Shown here: positions 16,747 through 25,320 of the stretch, one piece after another | Position numbering within the stretch: position 1 is the first letter of the stretch | How the letters are laid out: each line of letters begins with the position of its first letter | NCBI GenBank assembly: GCA_023150945.1 | Contig: JAKLJX010000002.1 | Span: 186,001 to 250,000 of the forward strand | From: a bacterium | GTDB lineage: Bacteria; Zhuqueibacterota; Zhuqueibacteria; Zhuqueibacterales; Zhuqueibacteraceae | Direction: 5' to 3' | Length of the DNA: 64,000 nt | The notes under the pieces: model-generated | Told to the model about the DNA's origin: nothing | The model's input: only the letters and a program-made list of their open reading frames with translations | Databases searched by the model: none | Program-made: the position numbers and the translations under genes

Positions 16747-17583
16747 ATGAAAGCTTTCTCAAAGATATTGCTTGTCCTCTCTTTCGGCCTTCTGCTCACA
16801 GCGCTCACCGGGCCGGTGGTTGCCCAGGAAAAGATGACGATGGATGAGTATCGCCAGCAACTGGCGGACTGGCAGAAGCGCGAAGCCGATGCCAAGGCCG
16901 AAATTCCCAAAGTTGAAGCGGAAATCACCGCCCTGAAAGCGGAACTGGCCGCGCTCGACGAACAGCTCAACAAAGAGTGGGATGACATCTACGCCATGGT
17001 CGGCACCGACCGCGCCGGCGTGGAAGCCTACCGCAACGAACTGAAGAGCCTGGAAGCCGAAGTCGACGGCTTGATGGCGCTCTCCCCCGAAGAGCTGTTC
17101 AAGCGCCGCGCCGAGCTTGACGCCCTGCAAGCCCGGCTCGATGAAATGAAGAAAAGCAAGATCGGCCAACTCTCCGAGATGCAGGACACCATCGCGCGCA
17201 TCGAAGGCAAGATGACGCAACTGCGCGGCCGCATGCCGAAAGCCATCTACACCGAATACAACGTCCAGCGCGGCGATTATCTCTGGAAGATCTCCGGCAA
17301 ACAGGACATCTACGGCGACCCCTATCAGTGGATGCGCATCTACTCCTACAACCGCGACCAGATCAAGGATCCCGACCTGATCTATCCGCAGCAAATCTTC
17401 AAGATTCAGCGCGAAGTCGGACCCGATGAATATCTGGTGGCCAAGGGCGATTTCCTCGGCAAGATCGCCAAGGGCATGGGCGACCCCGCGATGTGGCGCC
17501 GCCTCTATGAAGCCAACAAGAACATCATCGGCGATGATCCCAGCAAGCTCTATCCCTATACGGTTTTGCGTATTCCGCGCTAA
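16747..17583 (+). CDS. Periplasmic coiled-coil protein with two C-terminal LysM-like domains
   Basis: 278 residues from the second of two adjacent ATGs, chosen for spacing to AGGAGG (the first is at 16744). A Sec signal ends near 'PVVAQ'. Residues ~30-165 form a long charged coiled coil. LysM 1 (~178-230) carries the 'VQRGDYLWKIS' opening; a second LysM-like unit (~234-278) has 'LVAKGDFLGKIA' and ends 'YTVLRIPR'. LysM binds N-acetylglucosamine in peptidoglycan. With the preceding coiled-coil lipoprotein this suggests a cell-envelope structural pair. The same architecture is common in FCB-group genomes; no enzymatic domain is present. Confidence 0.88.
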   Translation: MKAFSKILLVLSFGLLLTALTGPVVAQEKMTMDEYRQQLADWQKREADAKAEIPKVEAEITALKAELAALDEQLNKEWDDIYAMVGTDRAGVEAYRNELKSLEAEVDGLMALSPEELFKRRAELDALQARLDEMKKSKIGQLSEMQDTIARIEGKMTQLRGRMPKAIYTEYNVQRGDYLWKISGKQDIYGDPYQWMRIYSYNRDQIKDPDLIYPQQIFKIQREVGPDEYLVAKGDFLGKIAKGMGDPAMWRRLYEANKNIIGDDPSKLYPYTVLRIPR

Positions 17584-17689
17584 ATTGCCCATTTGGTTGT
17601 GAGGACAAGCAGGTTGTGAGTTTGCCGCGCGCAGCTCGTGACCTGCTTTTTCTTTTTTGTGTGATGCCATTCCCAGCGAGGATGCCAAA

Positions 17690-18658
17690 TTGGAGCCGAC
17701 GAGTCTCGAACAGAGAATTTCCATTCGCGGCGTCGACCCGCTCGAGCTGCTCGGGCAGGGCGACAGCCACCTCAAAGAAATTGCCCGCCACTTCGACGCC
17801 CGCATCACGGTGCGCGGCAGTGAAATCATCCTGCGCGGCGAAGAGAAGGAACTGAAACTGCTCGATCGCGTGTTCACCGAGCTGATCCTGATGCTCAACC
17901 GCAACGGCGAGTTGCGCGAAGCGGACGTCGAAACCGTGGTGCAGCTTGCCAAGCGCGGGGAAGCGCCTGCGCCCACGCCGGCCACCACGACCACCACCCA
18001 ACCGGCCATCGTCTACACTAAAAGTGCGGCCATCAAGCCGCGCACTGCCGGCCAAAGCGAATTCTACCAGGCCACGCTGAAGAACGACATTGTCTTTGTC
18101 ATCGGGCCGGCGGGCACGGGCAAGACCTACCTCGCGGTCGCCATCGCCGTGGCGCATTTGCGCGACCGCCAGGTCGATCGCATCGTGCTGGCGCGGCCGG
18201 CAGTGGAAGCGGGCGAGAGCCTGGGCTTTTTGCCGGGCGATCTGCGCGAGAAAGTCGATCCCTATCTGCGGCCGCTCTACGACGCGCTCAACGACATGAT
18301 TCCCGCCGAGAAACTGCGGCGGTATCTCGAGACCGACGTGATCGAAATCGTGCCGCTCGCCTACATGCGCGGCCGCACGCTGCACAATGCCTTCGTCATT
18401 CTCGACGAGGCGCAAAACACCATGCCCTCCCAGATGAAGATGTTTCTCACCCGCCTGGGCATCAACTCCAAGGCGATCATCACCGGCGACATCACGCAAA
18501 TCGACCTGCCCAGCTCGACCACTTCCGGGCTGGTGCAGATTCGGGAAATTCTCGCCGGCATCGAGGGCATCGGCTTCGTCTATTTGGATGACAAGGACGT
18601 CGTCCGGCACAAGCTCGTTCGCGAGATCATCAAGGCCTACGATCAACACCAGCGCTGA
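17690..18658 (+). CDS. phoH: PhoH-family ATPase (YbeZ-like)
   Basis: 322 residues from TTG 17690, supported by CGAGGA seven bases upstream; an earlier TTG at 17657 lacks a site. An N-terminal KH-like segment (~10-65) precedes a proline/threonine-rich linker and the PhoH P-loop domain with Walker A GPAGTGKT (139-146) and Walker B 'FVILDEAQN'. PhoH/YbeZ proteins are RNA-linked ATPases that often sit with ybeY. Here pgpH starts 18 bases downstream and ybeY follows: a conserved order in many bacteria, pointing to ribosome/RNA quality control and c-di-AMP homeostasis. Confidence 0.94.
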   Translation: MEPTSLEQRISIRGVDPLELLGQGDSHLKEIARHFDARITVRGSEIILRGEEKELKLLDRVFTELILMLNRNGELREADVETVVQLAKRGEAPAPTPATTTTTQPAIVYTKSAAIKPRTAGQSEFYQATLKNDIVFVIGPAGTGKTYLAVAIAVAHLRDRQVDRIVLARPAVEAGESLGFLPGDLREKVDPYLRPLYDALNDMIPAEKLRRYLETDVIEIVPLAYMRGRTLHNAFVILDEAQNTMPSQMKMFLTRLGINSKAIITGDITQIDLPSSTTSGLVQIREILAGIEGIGFVYLDDKDVVRHKLVREIIKAYDQHQR

Positions 18659-18676
18659 GGCCTGCGGAGTTTCCGC

Positions 18677-21079
18677 GTGAAAAAACCACCGACCAAGCCG
18701 TTTCTCCGAATCCGCGCCCTGCCGAAAATCCAGCTCTCCAGCATCCGGTGGTACCGGCATCGCTGGCAATTCGTGGTGATGGCGCTGTTCACCACCATCT
18801 GCGTGCTGTTGTTCCCGCAGGGCTCATCCTTCCGTTTTGCCGATTTGCGCGAGGGGGACATTTACATCGGCGAGCCGATTATTGCGCCCTTCACCTTCTC
18901 GATCAACAAAACACCGGAAGAATACGAACGCGACAAGCAGGCGGCGCGCCAGAGCGTCTATCCCATCTTCGTGCGGCGCGACAGCGTGGCGGCGGCGCAA
19001 AACGCCGCGCTCGATCGCTTTCTCAGCCAACTGGAAAACGTGCTGGCCTCAGTGGCGCCGGATTCGGTGAAATCCGTGCAAATCCGCGAGCTTTTCGATC
19101 AACGGAACAACAGCATCTCCAACGACGGCCTGCGCTTTCTGCTCACCGGCTTCACGCTGCGGCCGGGGGGCAACGGCCGGCTGTTGCATTTTGCCGCCTA
19201 TCGCGAGGAGCTGGAGCGCATCCTGCGCGACTTGTACACCATCGGCATCATCAACCTCGAACGCACCGCGCTGCCCGACTATGTCACCAAGGTCGCGTTG
19301 CGCACCGGCTCCGACGAAGTCGTGGAGGAATGCGATGATCTCCATCACCAGGGCACGGTGAACAATGCGGTGCTGCAAAAGCTGCGCGAGATCGCAAACA
19401 GCACCGAACCCGCCATCAACCTCGGCTATCAAATCGTGACCTCGTTCGTCAAGCCGAATCTGTTTTTCGATCAGCTCGAAACCGAGACGCGCGTCACCGA
19501 GGCGCTGGCGCGGGTGCCGCTGGCGCGCGGCTCGGTGCTGGAGAATGAAAAGATCATCGAAAGCCATGAGAAGATCACGAAGGAACACATTCAAAAGCTG
19601 AACTCGCTGGCGAGCGCGCTGGTCGAAAGGAAAATGTCGGAGGGCACGCTCTCCCGGCTGCTGCCCATCGTCGGCAAGCTGTTCATGACCGTGCTGTCGC
19701 TGATCGTGCTGATTGTCTTTCTGCGCTACTGGCGGGTGACCATTTACGAGGACATTTCGCGGGTCATTCTGATCGCGCTGATTCTGCTGTTGGTGGTCTT
19801 TCTCGCGCATGTGGTGCGCCGCATGAGCGTGTCGGAATTTCTCATTCCCTTTGCCTTGGCGCCCATGCTGCTGACGGTTTTTTTCGATGCCCGGCTGGCG
19901 TTCGTGGGCACGACCTCGCTGGCGGTTCTGCTGGGCAGCCTGCGCGGGAATGAGTTTACCGCCACGTTTCTCTGCATCATCGTGGGTATGGCCAGCATTC
20001 TGGCGGTGCGCAAAGTGCGCTCGCGCACGTGGATTTTCAAAGCCTTTCTGTTTCTTGCGCTCGCCTACATTCTGGCGGCCTCGGCGCAGGCGTTTTTGCT
20101 CCATTCGCCGGGCGCGCGGCTGTCGGGCAACATTCTCAACGGCCTGCTGAGCGCCGCGGTCTGCCCGATTCTGACCTACGGCGTGATGATCATTTTCGAG
20201 TATCTCTTCGACATCACCACCGACGCCACCCTGCTCGAGCTTTCCGATCTCAACCGGCCGCTGTTGCGCGAGCTGGCGGTGCGCGCGCCGGGAACGTATC
20301 ATCACAGCATCGTCGTCGGCACGCTTTCCGAAGCCGCGGCCGAGGCGATCGGCGCCAATTCGCTGCTGGCGCGCGTGGGCGCCTATTACCACGACATCGG
20401 CAAGCTCGACAAGCCGGAATATTTCATGGAGAATCAGAAGGGCGGCAAGAATCCCCACGACAAACTGGCGCCCACCATGAGCCGGCTGATCATCGTCAAT
20501 CACGTCAAGCGCGGCATTGAAATCGCCGAAAGCAACGGCCTGCCCAGGGAGCTGCGCGATTTCATTCCGCAGCACCACGGCACGAATTTGATTTCCTACT
20601 TCTATCGCAAGGCGCAGGAACGCAACGACGAAACCGAGATTCAGGAAACCTCCTTTCGCTATCCCGGACCCAAGCCGCAGACCAAGGAAACCGGCATCGT
20701 GATGCTGGCGGATGGCGTGGAGGCGGCGGCGCGCTCGCTGCGTGATCCCTCGGTGTCGCGCATCCGCGCCATTGTCAGCCAGATCATCGCGCAGCGCTTC
20801 ACGGCGAGCGAATTGGACGAATGCCCGCTGACGCTGCGCGATCTCAATCAAATCAAGGAAAGTTTCGAACGCACCCTCACCGGAATCTTCCACGGCCGGC
20901 TGCAGTATCCCGGCGGCCCGGAAAAATCCACCGAAACGGAGCGCAATGAAGCCACGGAAAAGCCGGCCGGCCGTAGCGCGGAAACCGGCACCTCGGCGGG
21001 CGAGCAGGAAAACGGCAGCGAATGGCCGTTTGAAGCTGAAGGCAGTCCACCGGTCCGCGAAAAACCCCGTCGCCATTAA
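18677..21079 (+). CDS. pgpH: PgpH-type cyclic-di-AMP phosphodiesterase (7TM-HD protein)
   Basis: 800 residues with a GTG start. An N-terminal membrane helix (~30-50) leads to a large extracytoplasmic 7TMR-HDED region (~55-335), then seven membrane helices (~340-530), and a cytoplasmic HD domain with 'PGTYHHSI', then 'YYHDIGKLDKPEYF' (H572-D573) and 'IPQHHGT'. This is the layout of PgpH/YqfF, which hydrolyses c-di-AMP to pApA. A charged, low-complexity tail (~750-800) is encoded where the downstream ybeY frame overlaps. c-di-AMP controls osmolyte transport and cell-wall homeostasis; no riboswitch or cyclase gene is in the window. Confidence 0.94.
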   Translation: MKKPPTKPFLRIRALPKIQLSSIRWYRHRWQFVVMALFTTICVLLFPQGSSFRFADLREGDIYIGEPIIAPFTFSINKTPEEYERDKQAARQSVYPIFVRRDSVAAAQNAALDRFLSQLENVLASVAPDSVKSVQIRELFDQRNNSISNDGLRFLLTGFTLRPGGNGRLLHFAAYREELERILRDLYTIGIINLERTALPDYVTKVALRTGSDEVVEECDDLHHQGTVNNAVLQKLREIANSTEPAINLGYQIVTSFVKPNLFFDQLETETRVTEALARVPLARGSVLENEKIIESHEKITKEHIQKLNSLASALVERKMSEGTLSRLLPIVGKLFMTVLSLIVLIVFLRYWRVTIYEDISRVILIALILLLVVFLAHVVRRMSVSEFLIPFALAPMLLTVFFDARLAFVGTTSLAVLLGSLRGNEFTATFLCIIVGMASILAVRKVRSRTWIFKAFLFLALAYILAASAQAFLLHSPGARLSGNILNGLLSAAVCPILTYGVMIIFEYLFDITTDATLLELSDLNRPLLRELAVRAPGTYHHSIVVGTLSEAAAEAIGANSLLARVGAYYHDIGKLDKPEYFMENQKGGKNPHDKLAPTMSRLIIVNHVKRGIEIAESNGLPRELRDFIPQHHGTNLISYFYRKAQERNDETEIQETSFRYPGPKPQTKETGIVMLADGVEAAARSLRDPSVSRIRAIVSQIIAQRFTASELDECPLTLRDLNQIKESFERTLTGIFHGRLQYPGGPEKSTETERNEATEKPAGRSAETGTSAGEQENGSEWPFEAEGSPPVREKPRRH

Positions 21080-21455
21080 GCCGGGCTTGGCGGGGCTGCT
21101 GGAAAAAATCTGGCAGGCACACGGCGCCAATGCCGCCGAGGTCGAGGTGCAGTTTGTCGCGGAGGCCATGATCTGCAGCCTGCACGAACAGTTCCTGCAG
21201 GATCCGTCGCCGACCGACATCATCACGTTTGATTTGGGCGTCACCCCCGACCACCGCCGGCTGGCGCTGTTGTGCATTTGCCCGGCCGTGGCGGCACGGC
21301 ACGCGCGCCGTTTTCACACCACGCTGCGCCGTGAGATTCACCGCTTGATCGTGCACGGCATTCTGCATCTGCTCGGTTACGATGATCACGATCCCGGCCG
21401 GCGCCGCCGCATGCGCTACCGCGAACGGGCCATACTGAAACAGTTGGCAGTTTGA
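20946..21455 (+). CDS. ybeY: YbeY endoribonuclease (rRNA maturation factor)
   Basis: 169 residues if started at ATG 20946 (GGAG four bases upstream), overlapping pgpH by 134 bases; homology-like sequence begins only near a TTG at 21030, which would give 141 residues. Motifs: 'SPTDIITFDL' (YbeY 'PTDVLSF') and the metal site 'H-GIL-H-LLGYDDHD'. The expected third His is shifted by one residue to the H of 'YDDH', a spacing I believe other YbeY proteins share. It processes 16S rRNA 3' ends and takes part in ribosome quality control. It is last in the phoH-pgpH-ybeY operon. Confidence 0.9.
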   Translation: MKPRKSRPAVARKPAPRRASRKTAANGRLKLKAVHRSAKNPVAIKPGLAGLLEKIWQAHGANAAEVEVQFVAEAMICSLHEQFLQDPSPTDIITFDLGVTPDHRRLALLCICPAVAARHARRFHTTLRREIHRLIVHGILHLLGYDDHDPGRRRRMRYRERAILKQLAV

Positions 21456-21534
21456 GCGGCCGCGCCTGCGCGCAAGAGCGGCACAACGTGCGACGGGCAG
21501 GGCGGCCCGGTCCCGTTGGTGGGGGCTTTCGCGC

Positions 21535-21563
21535 TTGACTAATTAGAGGAATTTTCCTACCAT
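21535..21563 (+). promoter_or_regulatory. Candidate promoter of galT
   Basis: TTGACT (21535-21540), 17-base spacer, TACCAT (21558-21563), inside the 267-base gap between ybeY and galT. Five of six and four of six matches. Confidence 0.45.
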
Positions 21564-21722
21564 TCCCGGCCTTGAAGAACAGGCAGCCGCCAGAATTCCA
21601 GCTTTGCTGCCTTACCGAACTTTACACTACTGCGAAGGCCGTCCAACCTCGATCAGATTCCCGCAGGGCGATCACTTCCTTCAGGCAACCGCTTGCACAC
21701 CAAGCAGAGTGGAGAGCTGCAC

Positions 21723-22751
21723 ATGAATCAACTGCGTCGCGACCCGATTACCGGCATCTGGACTATTGTCATTCAAGATGGCGTGACCGTGGCGGATTTG
21801 AAGCCGGATGTGCAGGCGGTGCGCAACATCGCCGGCGAATCCTGCTCGTATTGCCAGGGCCGCGAACACGAAACGCCGGCAGAGATCTTCGCCGTCCGGC
21901 CGCCCGGCTCCAACCGCAACGAACCCGGCTGGCGCGTGCGGGTCGTGCCCGAGAAAATGCCGGTGCTGCAGATTCACGGCGATCTCAACAATCGCGGCCT
22001 GGGCCTGTACGACATGTTCGACGGCATCGGCGCGCACGAAGTCATCATCGAAACCCCGGAACACAACCAGCGCCTGGTGGATTTGTCCGAAAGCGCGGCC
22101 ACCGAGGTGTTGAACACTTACCGGGATCGCATTGTGGATCTCAAGAAAGACGCGCGCTTTCGCTACGTGCTGGTGCACAAGAGTCTGCGCAGCGGCAATG
22201 ATCCGCACTTGCGCCATGCCCACAGCAACATTCTGGCGACGCCCATCACGCCGCAGCGCGTGCGCGAGGAATTCACCAACGCGCAGCAGTTCTTCAATCT
22301 CAAAGACCGCTGCCTGTTCTGCGATGTCATTCGTCAGGAGCTGGATGACAACCAGCGGCTGCTGGCCGAGAGCAGCGATTTCATCGCGCTGTGCCCCTTT
22401 GCCAGCCGCGCCCCCTTCGAAACCTGGATTCTGCCGCGGCGCCATGAGACTTTTTTCGAAGAACAGAGCAAGATGCCCGGCCTGGCCAAAATCCTGCTGG
22501 CGGTACTCGGGCAAATGCGCAATCTGCTCGGTGATCCCAATTACGTGATGGAGATTCATTCCGGTCCGAATCTGAATGCCGGCAAACAGCGGGGCTACTG
22601 GAAAACGGTGGAGCGCGATTTTCATTGGCACCTGGAAATCACGCCGCGCTTGCGCAGCTATACCTCATTTGAAATGGGGTTCGGTTTTCCCGTCAATCCC
22701 ATGCCGCCGGAGAAGGCGGCGGAAATCATGCGCCTCACTGCTGCGGTCTGA
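21723..22751 (+). CDS. galT: Galactose-1-phosphate uridylyltransferase (GalT)
   Basis: 342 residues from ATG 21723 (GGAGAG seven bases upstream). Opening 'LRRDPITGIWTIV' and the zinc pair C-x2-C in 'SCSYCQGRE' are typical of the family. The active site reads 'RHAHSNILATPI', matching the HxH-S pattern of short bacterial GalT-type enzymes, in which the second His is uridylylated. A second HIT-like half carries 'FHWHLEITPR'. Role: UMP transfer between UDP-glucose and galactose-1-phosphate (Leloir pathway), feeding UDP-sugars to glycan synthesis. No galK or galE is adjacent. Related UDP-sugar pyrophosphorylases or ADP-glucose phosphorylases cannot be excluded. Confidence 0.88.
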   Translation: MNQLRRDPITGIWTIVIQDGVTVADLKPDVQAVRNIAGESCSYCQGREHETPAEIFAVRPPGSNRNEPGWRVRVVPEKMPVLQIHGDLNNRGLGLYDMFDGIGAHEVIIETPEHNQRLVDLSESAATEVLNTYRDRIVDLKKDARFRYVLVHKSLRSGNDPHLRHAHSNILATPITPQRVREEFTNAQQFFNLKDRCLFCDVIRQELDDNQRLLAESSDFIALCPFASRAPFETWILPRRHETFFEEQSKMPGLAKILLAVLGQMRNLLGDPNYVMEIHSGPNLNAGKQRGYWKTVERDFHWHLEITPRLRSYTSFEMGFGFPVNPMPPEKAAEIMRLTAAV

Positions 22752-22792
22752 ACGCAGCAGCGGCGCCGACCCGCTCACGGCAGGCTTGCGCC

Positions 22793-23860
22793 ATGCGCCT
22801 TTCGCCCTCTCATATGCGCCGGCAGGCGGCACCGGCAGCCACGCTCGCGCTATTGCTGGCCACGGCCGCGGCCGCCCAGCCTCTCACCCAGGCAGCCTTG
22901 CCACCCTTTTCCCGCCAATCATTCATCAGCAACCATGCAAGCCTTTTCTCTGCCAACCAGCTCACGGCAGCTCTGCCGCTCGAACCGGCCGTGCGATTTT
23001 CCCTGGCAAATTTCAGCCGCATCGACAGTACGCGCCCGCAGGCGCACGCGCTGCCGCCCTTCCCGCCGCCACGGTCCGTCTCGCGGCAACGGCTGTTGCT
23101 CGCCGGCGGGGCATTGGTGACGGCGAACTGGATTCTCTATCATCAACTCAATGAGGCCTGGTGGCAAGAGAAGCGCAGCGGATTTCATTTCTACCAAGGC
23201 TACCGCCGCACGCACGGCGCGTATGATTTGGGCTGGCACGACAGCTACTACTATCATCTCGACAAGGCCAGCCATGTACTCGCCGGGCTGTTCATGACGG
23301 AGTCTCTCTTTGAAATCAACCGTTGGGTGGGATTCTCCGCAACCGGGGCGGAGCGCGTGAGCGCGATCGTGGCAACGGCACTCTTGCTCGAAGTTGAAAT
23401 CTACGACGGCTTCTTTGAAGAATGGGGATTCAGTCTGGGCGATTTTCTCGCCAATGAATTGGGCGTGTTGTGGGCCACGGCGCAACGGCGCTCGCCCGGC
23501 CTGCGCGCGGTTCGCCTCAAGATCAGTTACGATCCGCGCGCGCCCATCGCAGAGGATTCCTGGATCAAGAGCTACAATGCCATGACGTTCTGGCTGAGTT
23601 TTCCGGTGCGCCAATGGCTGCCCTCCGCGGCGCAGCGCGTGTGGCCGGCCTGGCTCAATCTCGCAGCCGGCTATGGCACCGACCGCTTGCGCCACGGCCG
23701 TCTGGAAGCTTATCTGGCGCTTGATCTCAACGGCGCGGCGCTGCTCAAATCACGCAGTCCCTACACCCTGCCGCTGCGGCTGCTGTTGACTTACGTCCAT
23801 CTGCCCCTGCCGGCGCTGCAATTCAAACCGGCGTTGCGCTTCTTACCGATGCAATTCTGA
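22793..23860 (+). CDS. DUF2279-family exported protein
   Basis: 355 residues with an N-terminal signal ending in 'TAAAAQ'. A proline-rich spacer leads to the conserved block: 'DKASHVLAGLF', then 'EIYDGFFEEWGFSLGDFLANELG', the hallmark of DUF2279/YfiM-like envelope proteins. Several aromatic amphipathic segments and a C-terminus rich in alternating hydrophobic residues suggest membrane association, possibly a small beta structure. Function unknown. galT ends 41 bases upstream and the DUF819 gene begins 13 bases downstream, so it may be in an operon. Confidence 0.82.
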   Translation: MRLSPSHMRRQAAPAATLALLLATAAAAQPLTQAALPPFSRQSFISNHASLFSANQLTAALPLEPAVRFSLANFSRIDSTRPQAHALPPFPPPRSVSRQRLLLAGGALVTANWILYHQLNEAWWQEKRSGFHFYQGYRRTHGAYDLGWHDSYYYHLDKASHVLAGLFMTESLFEINRWVGFSATGAERVSAIVATALLLEVEIYDGFFEEWGFSLGDFLANELGVLWATAQRRSPGLRAVRLKISYDPRAPIAEDSWIKSYNAMTFWLSFPVRQWLPSAAQRVWPAWLNLAAGYGTDRLRHGRLEAYLALDLNGAALLKSRSPYTLPLRLLLTYVHLPLPALQFKPALRFLPMQF

Positions 23861-23873
23861 TGCGGAGCTTGTG

Positions 23874-25085
23874 ATGCCCCTGCTGCAAAGTCCGATGGCC
23901 ATCTTTGCCGTGTGCGCCGGCCTGTGCGCGCTGGTCTTTTGGATCAGCGCGCAACCGTGGGCGCGCCGCTTCTTCAGCATCGTGCCTTCGATTCTGTTCG
24001 TCTACTATTTGCCGACGCTGGCCACCACCTTCGGCGTCATTCCAGCGGTCTCGCCGGTGTATGATTGGATGCGTGATTATCTGCTGCCCTTCAGCCTGTT
24101 CATCTTGATGGTGACCGCTGACTTGCCGGCCATCATCAAAGTCGGCCCGAAAGCGCTGGCCATGATGCTGTTTGGCACAGCGGGCGTAATCCTCGGCGGC
24201 GTGGCGGCGTATGCCATTTTCGAAAAATGGCTGCCGCCCGAGGCGTGGAAAGGCATGGCCGCGCTCTCCGGCAGTTGGATCGGCGGCAGCGGCAATTTCG
24301 CGGCAATCAAGGAAGCGGTGGCCGCGCCCGACAGCATCATCGGCCCCATCATCGTGGTCGACACCGCCGTGGCGTACAGTTGGATGGGCGTGCTGCTGTT
24401 TCTCGCGAACTATCAAAAGCCGCTCGACCGGCTGCTGGGCGGCAGTTCGGAAGTATTGCAGGATCTCAACCGCCGCATGAAGGATTATCAAGAAAGCCAG
24501 CAGCGCCCCCTTGCCGTCTCCGATCTTTTCCTGATCATCGCGCTCGGCTTTGGTGGCGCCGTCATCAGCCAAAGTCTCGCGGGCAAACTCTACGGTCTGA
24601 CACACGCGGCGTTGCAGCAAAACCTGCCGCTGGTCGACTCGATTTTCACTGAATTCACGTGGTTGATCATCGTCATTTCCACTGCCGGCATTCTGCTTTC
24701 GTTTACGCCGCTGCGCCGCCTCGAGGCTGCCGGCGCCTCCAAGGTGGGTTATGTTGCCCTTTTCCTTTTTCTCACTTCAATCGGGGCGAAAGCCAATCTT
24801 GCGGGTTTGCTGGCCGCGCCGGTGCTGCTGCTCGCCGGCGTGGTGTGGATTTGCTTTCACATTCTTTTCCTGTTTGCCGGCGCGCGCTTGATCAAAGCGC
24901 CGATGTTTTTGGTGGCGATTGGCAGCCAGGCCAATATCGGCGGGCCGGCCAGCGCTCCCATCGTTGCCGCTGCCTACTACGAAGCCATGGCGCCGGTGGG
25001 CGTGCTCATGGGGGTGCTCGGTTATCTGTTGGGGAATTACGGCGGGTTGTTGTGCGCTTTGCTGCTGCGCATGCTGGCGGGATGA
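23874..25085 (+). CDS. DUF819-family membrane protein (putative transporter)
   Basis: 403 residues from ATG 23874 (CGGAG six bases upstream). About ten to twelve hydrophobic helices. 'LSGSWIGGSGN' in the first half and 'IGSQANIGGPASAP' in the second form an inverted pair typical of DUF819 (YjcL-like) proteins, which belong to a two-fold repeated transporter fold. The substrate is unknown. It starts 13 bases after the DUF2279 gene. A dispersed hairpin repeat follows the stop. Confidence 0.88.
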   Translation: MPLLQSPMAIFAVCAGLCALVFWISAQPWARRFFSIVPSILFVYYLPTLATTFGVIPAVSPVYDWMRDYLLPFSLFILMVTADLPAIIKVGPKALAMMLFGTAGVILGGVAAYAIFEKWLPPEAWKGMAALSGSWIGGSGNFAAIKEAVAAPDSIIGPIIVVDTAVAYSWMGVLLFLANYQKPLDRLLGGSSEVLQDLNRRMKDYQESQQRPLAVSDLFLIIALGFGGAVISQSLAGKLYGLTHAALQQNLPLVDSIFTEFTWLIIVISTAGILLSFTPLRRLEAAGASKVGYVALFLFLTSIGAKANLAGLLAAPVLLLAGVVWICFHILFLFAGARLIKAPMFLVAIGSQANIGGPASAPIVAAAYYEAMAPVGVLMGVLGYLLGNYGGLLCALLLRMLAG

Positions 25086-25090
25086 GAGAT

Positions 25091-25207
25091 AATGCCTCAG
25101 TTACCAGCGGTGTCAGATCGATCAGCAACGGTTGCACCGTTGCTTTTGGCGCCTGAAACCGGGCGTCGTTATGCCACGGCACAGCCGTGGCGACACCCAC
25201 CAATAAC
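25091..25207. repeat. Dispersed intergenic repeat, copy 2
   Basis: Aligned to 11251-11374 (see copy 1). It holds GCAACGGT-TGC-ACCGTTGC at 25125-25143 and a perfect CCACGGC-ACA-GCCGTGG stem. It lies in the 235-base gap between convergent genes; the two hairpins may act as a transcription barrier. Confidence 0.8.
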
Positions 25208-25320
25208 GGAGGCACTACGATGAGATTTGGGCAAGAAAAATCACGCAGCCGCGTCAGCGGCCGGCGCGAGGCATCGGGCCAAATTGAACCGGCTGACTGC
25301 ACCGCACCGGCCGTCACGCC

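Noticed and set aside
19049-21277. 742-codon minus-strand frame over pgpH
   Set aside because: R/Q/H-rich shadow of GC-rich coding DNA; pgpH has membrane helices and an HD motif on the plus strand.
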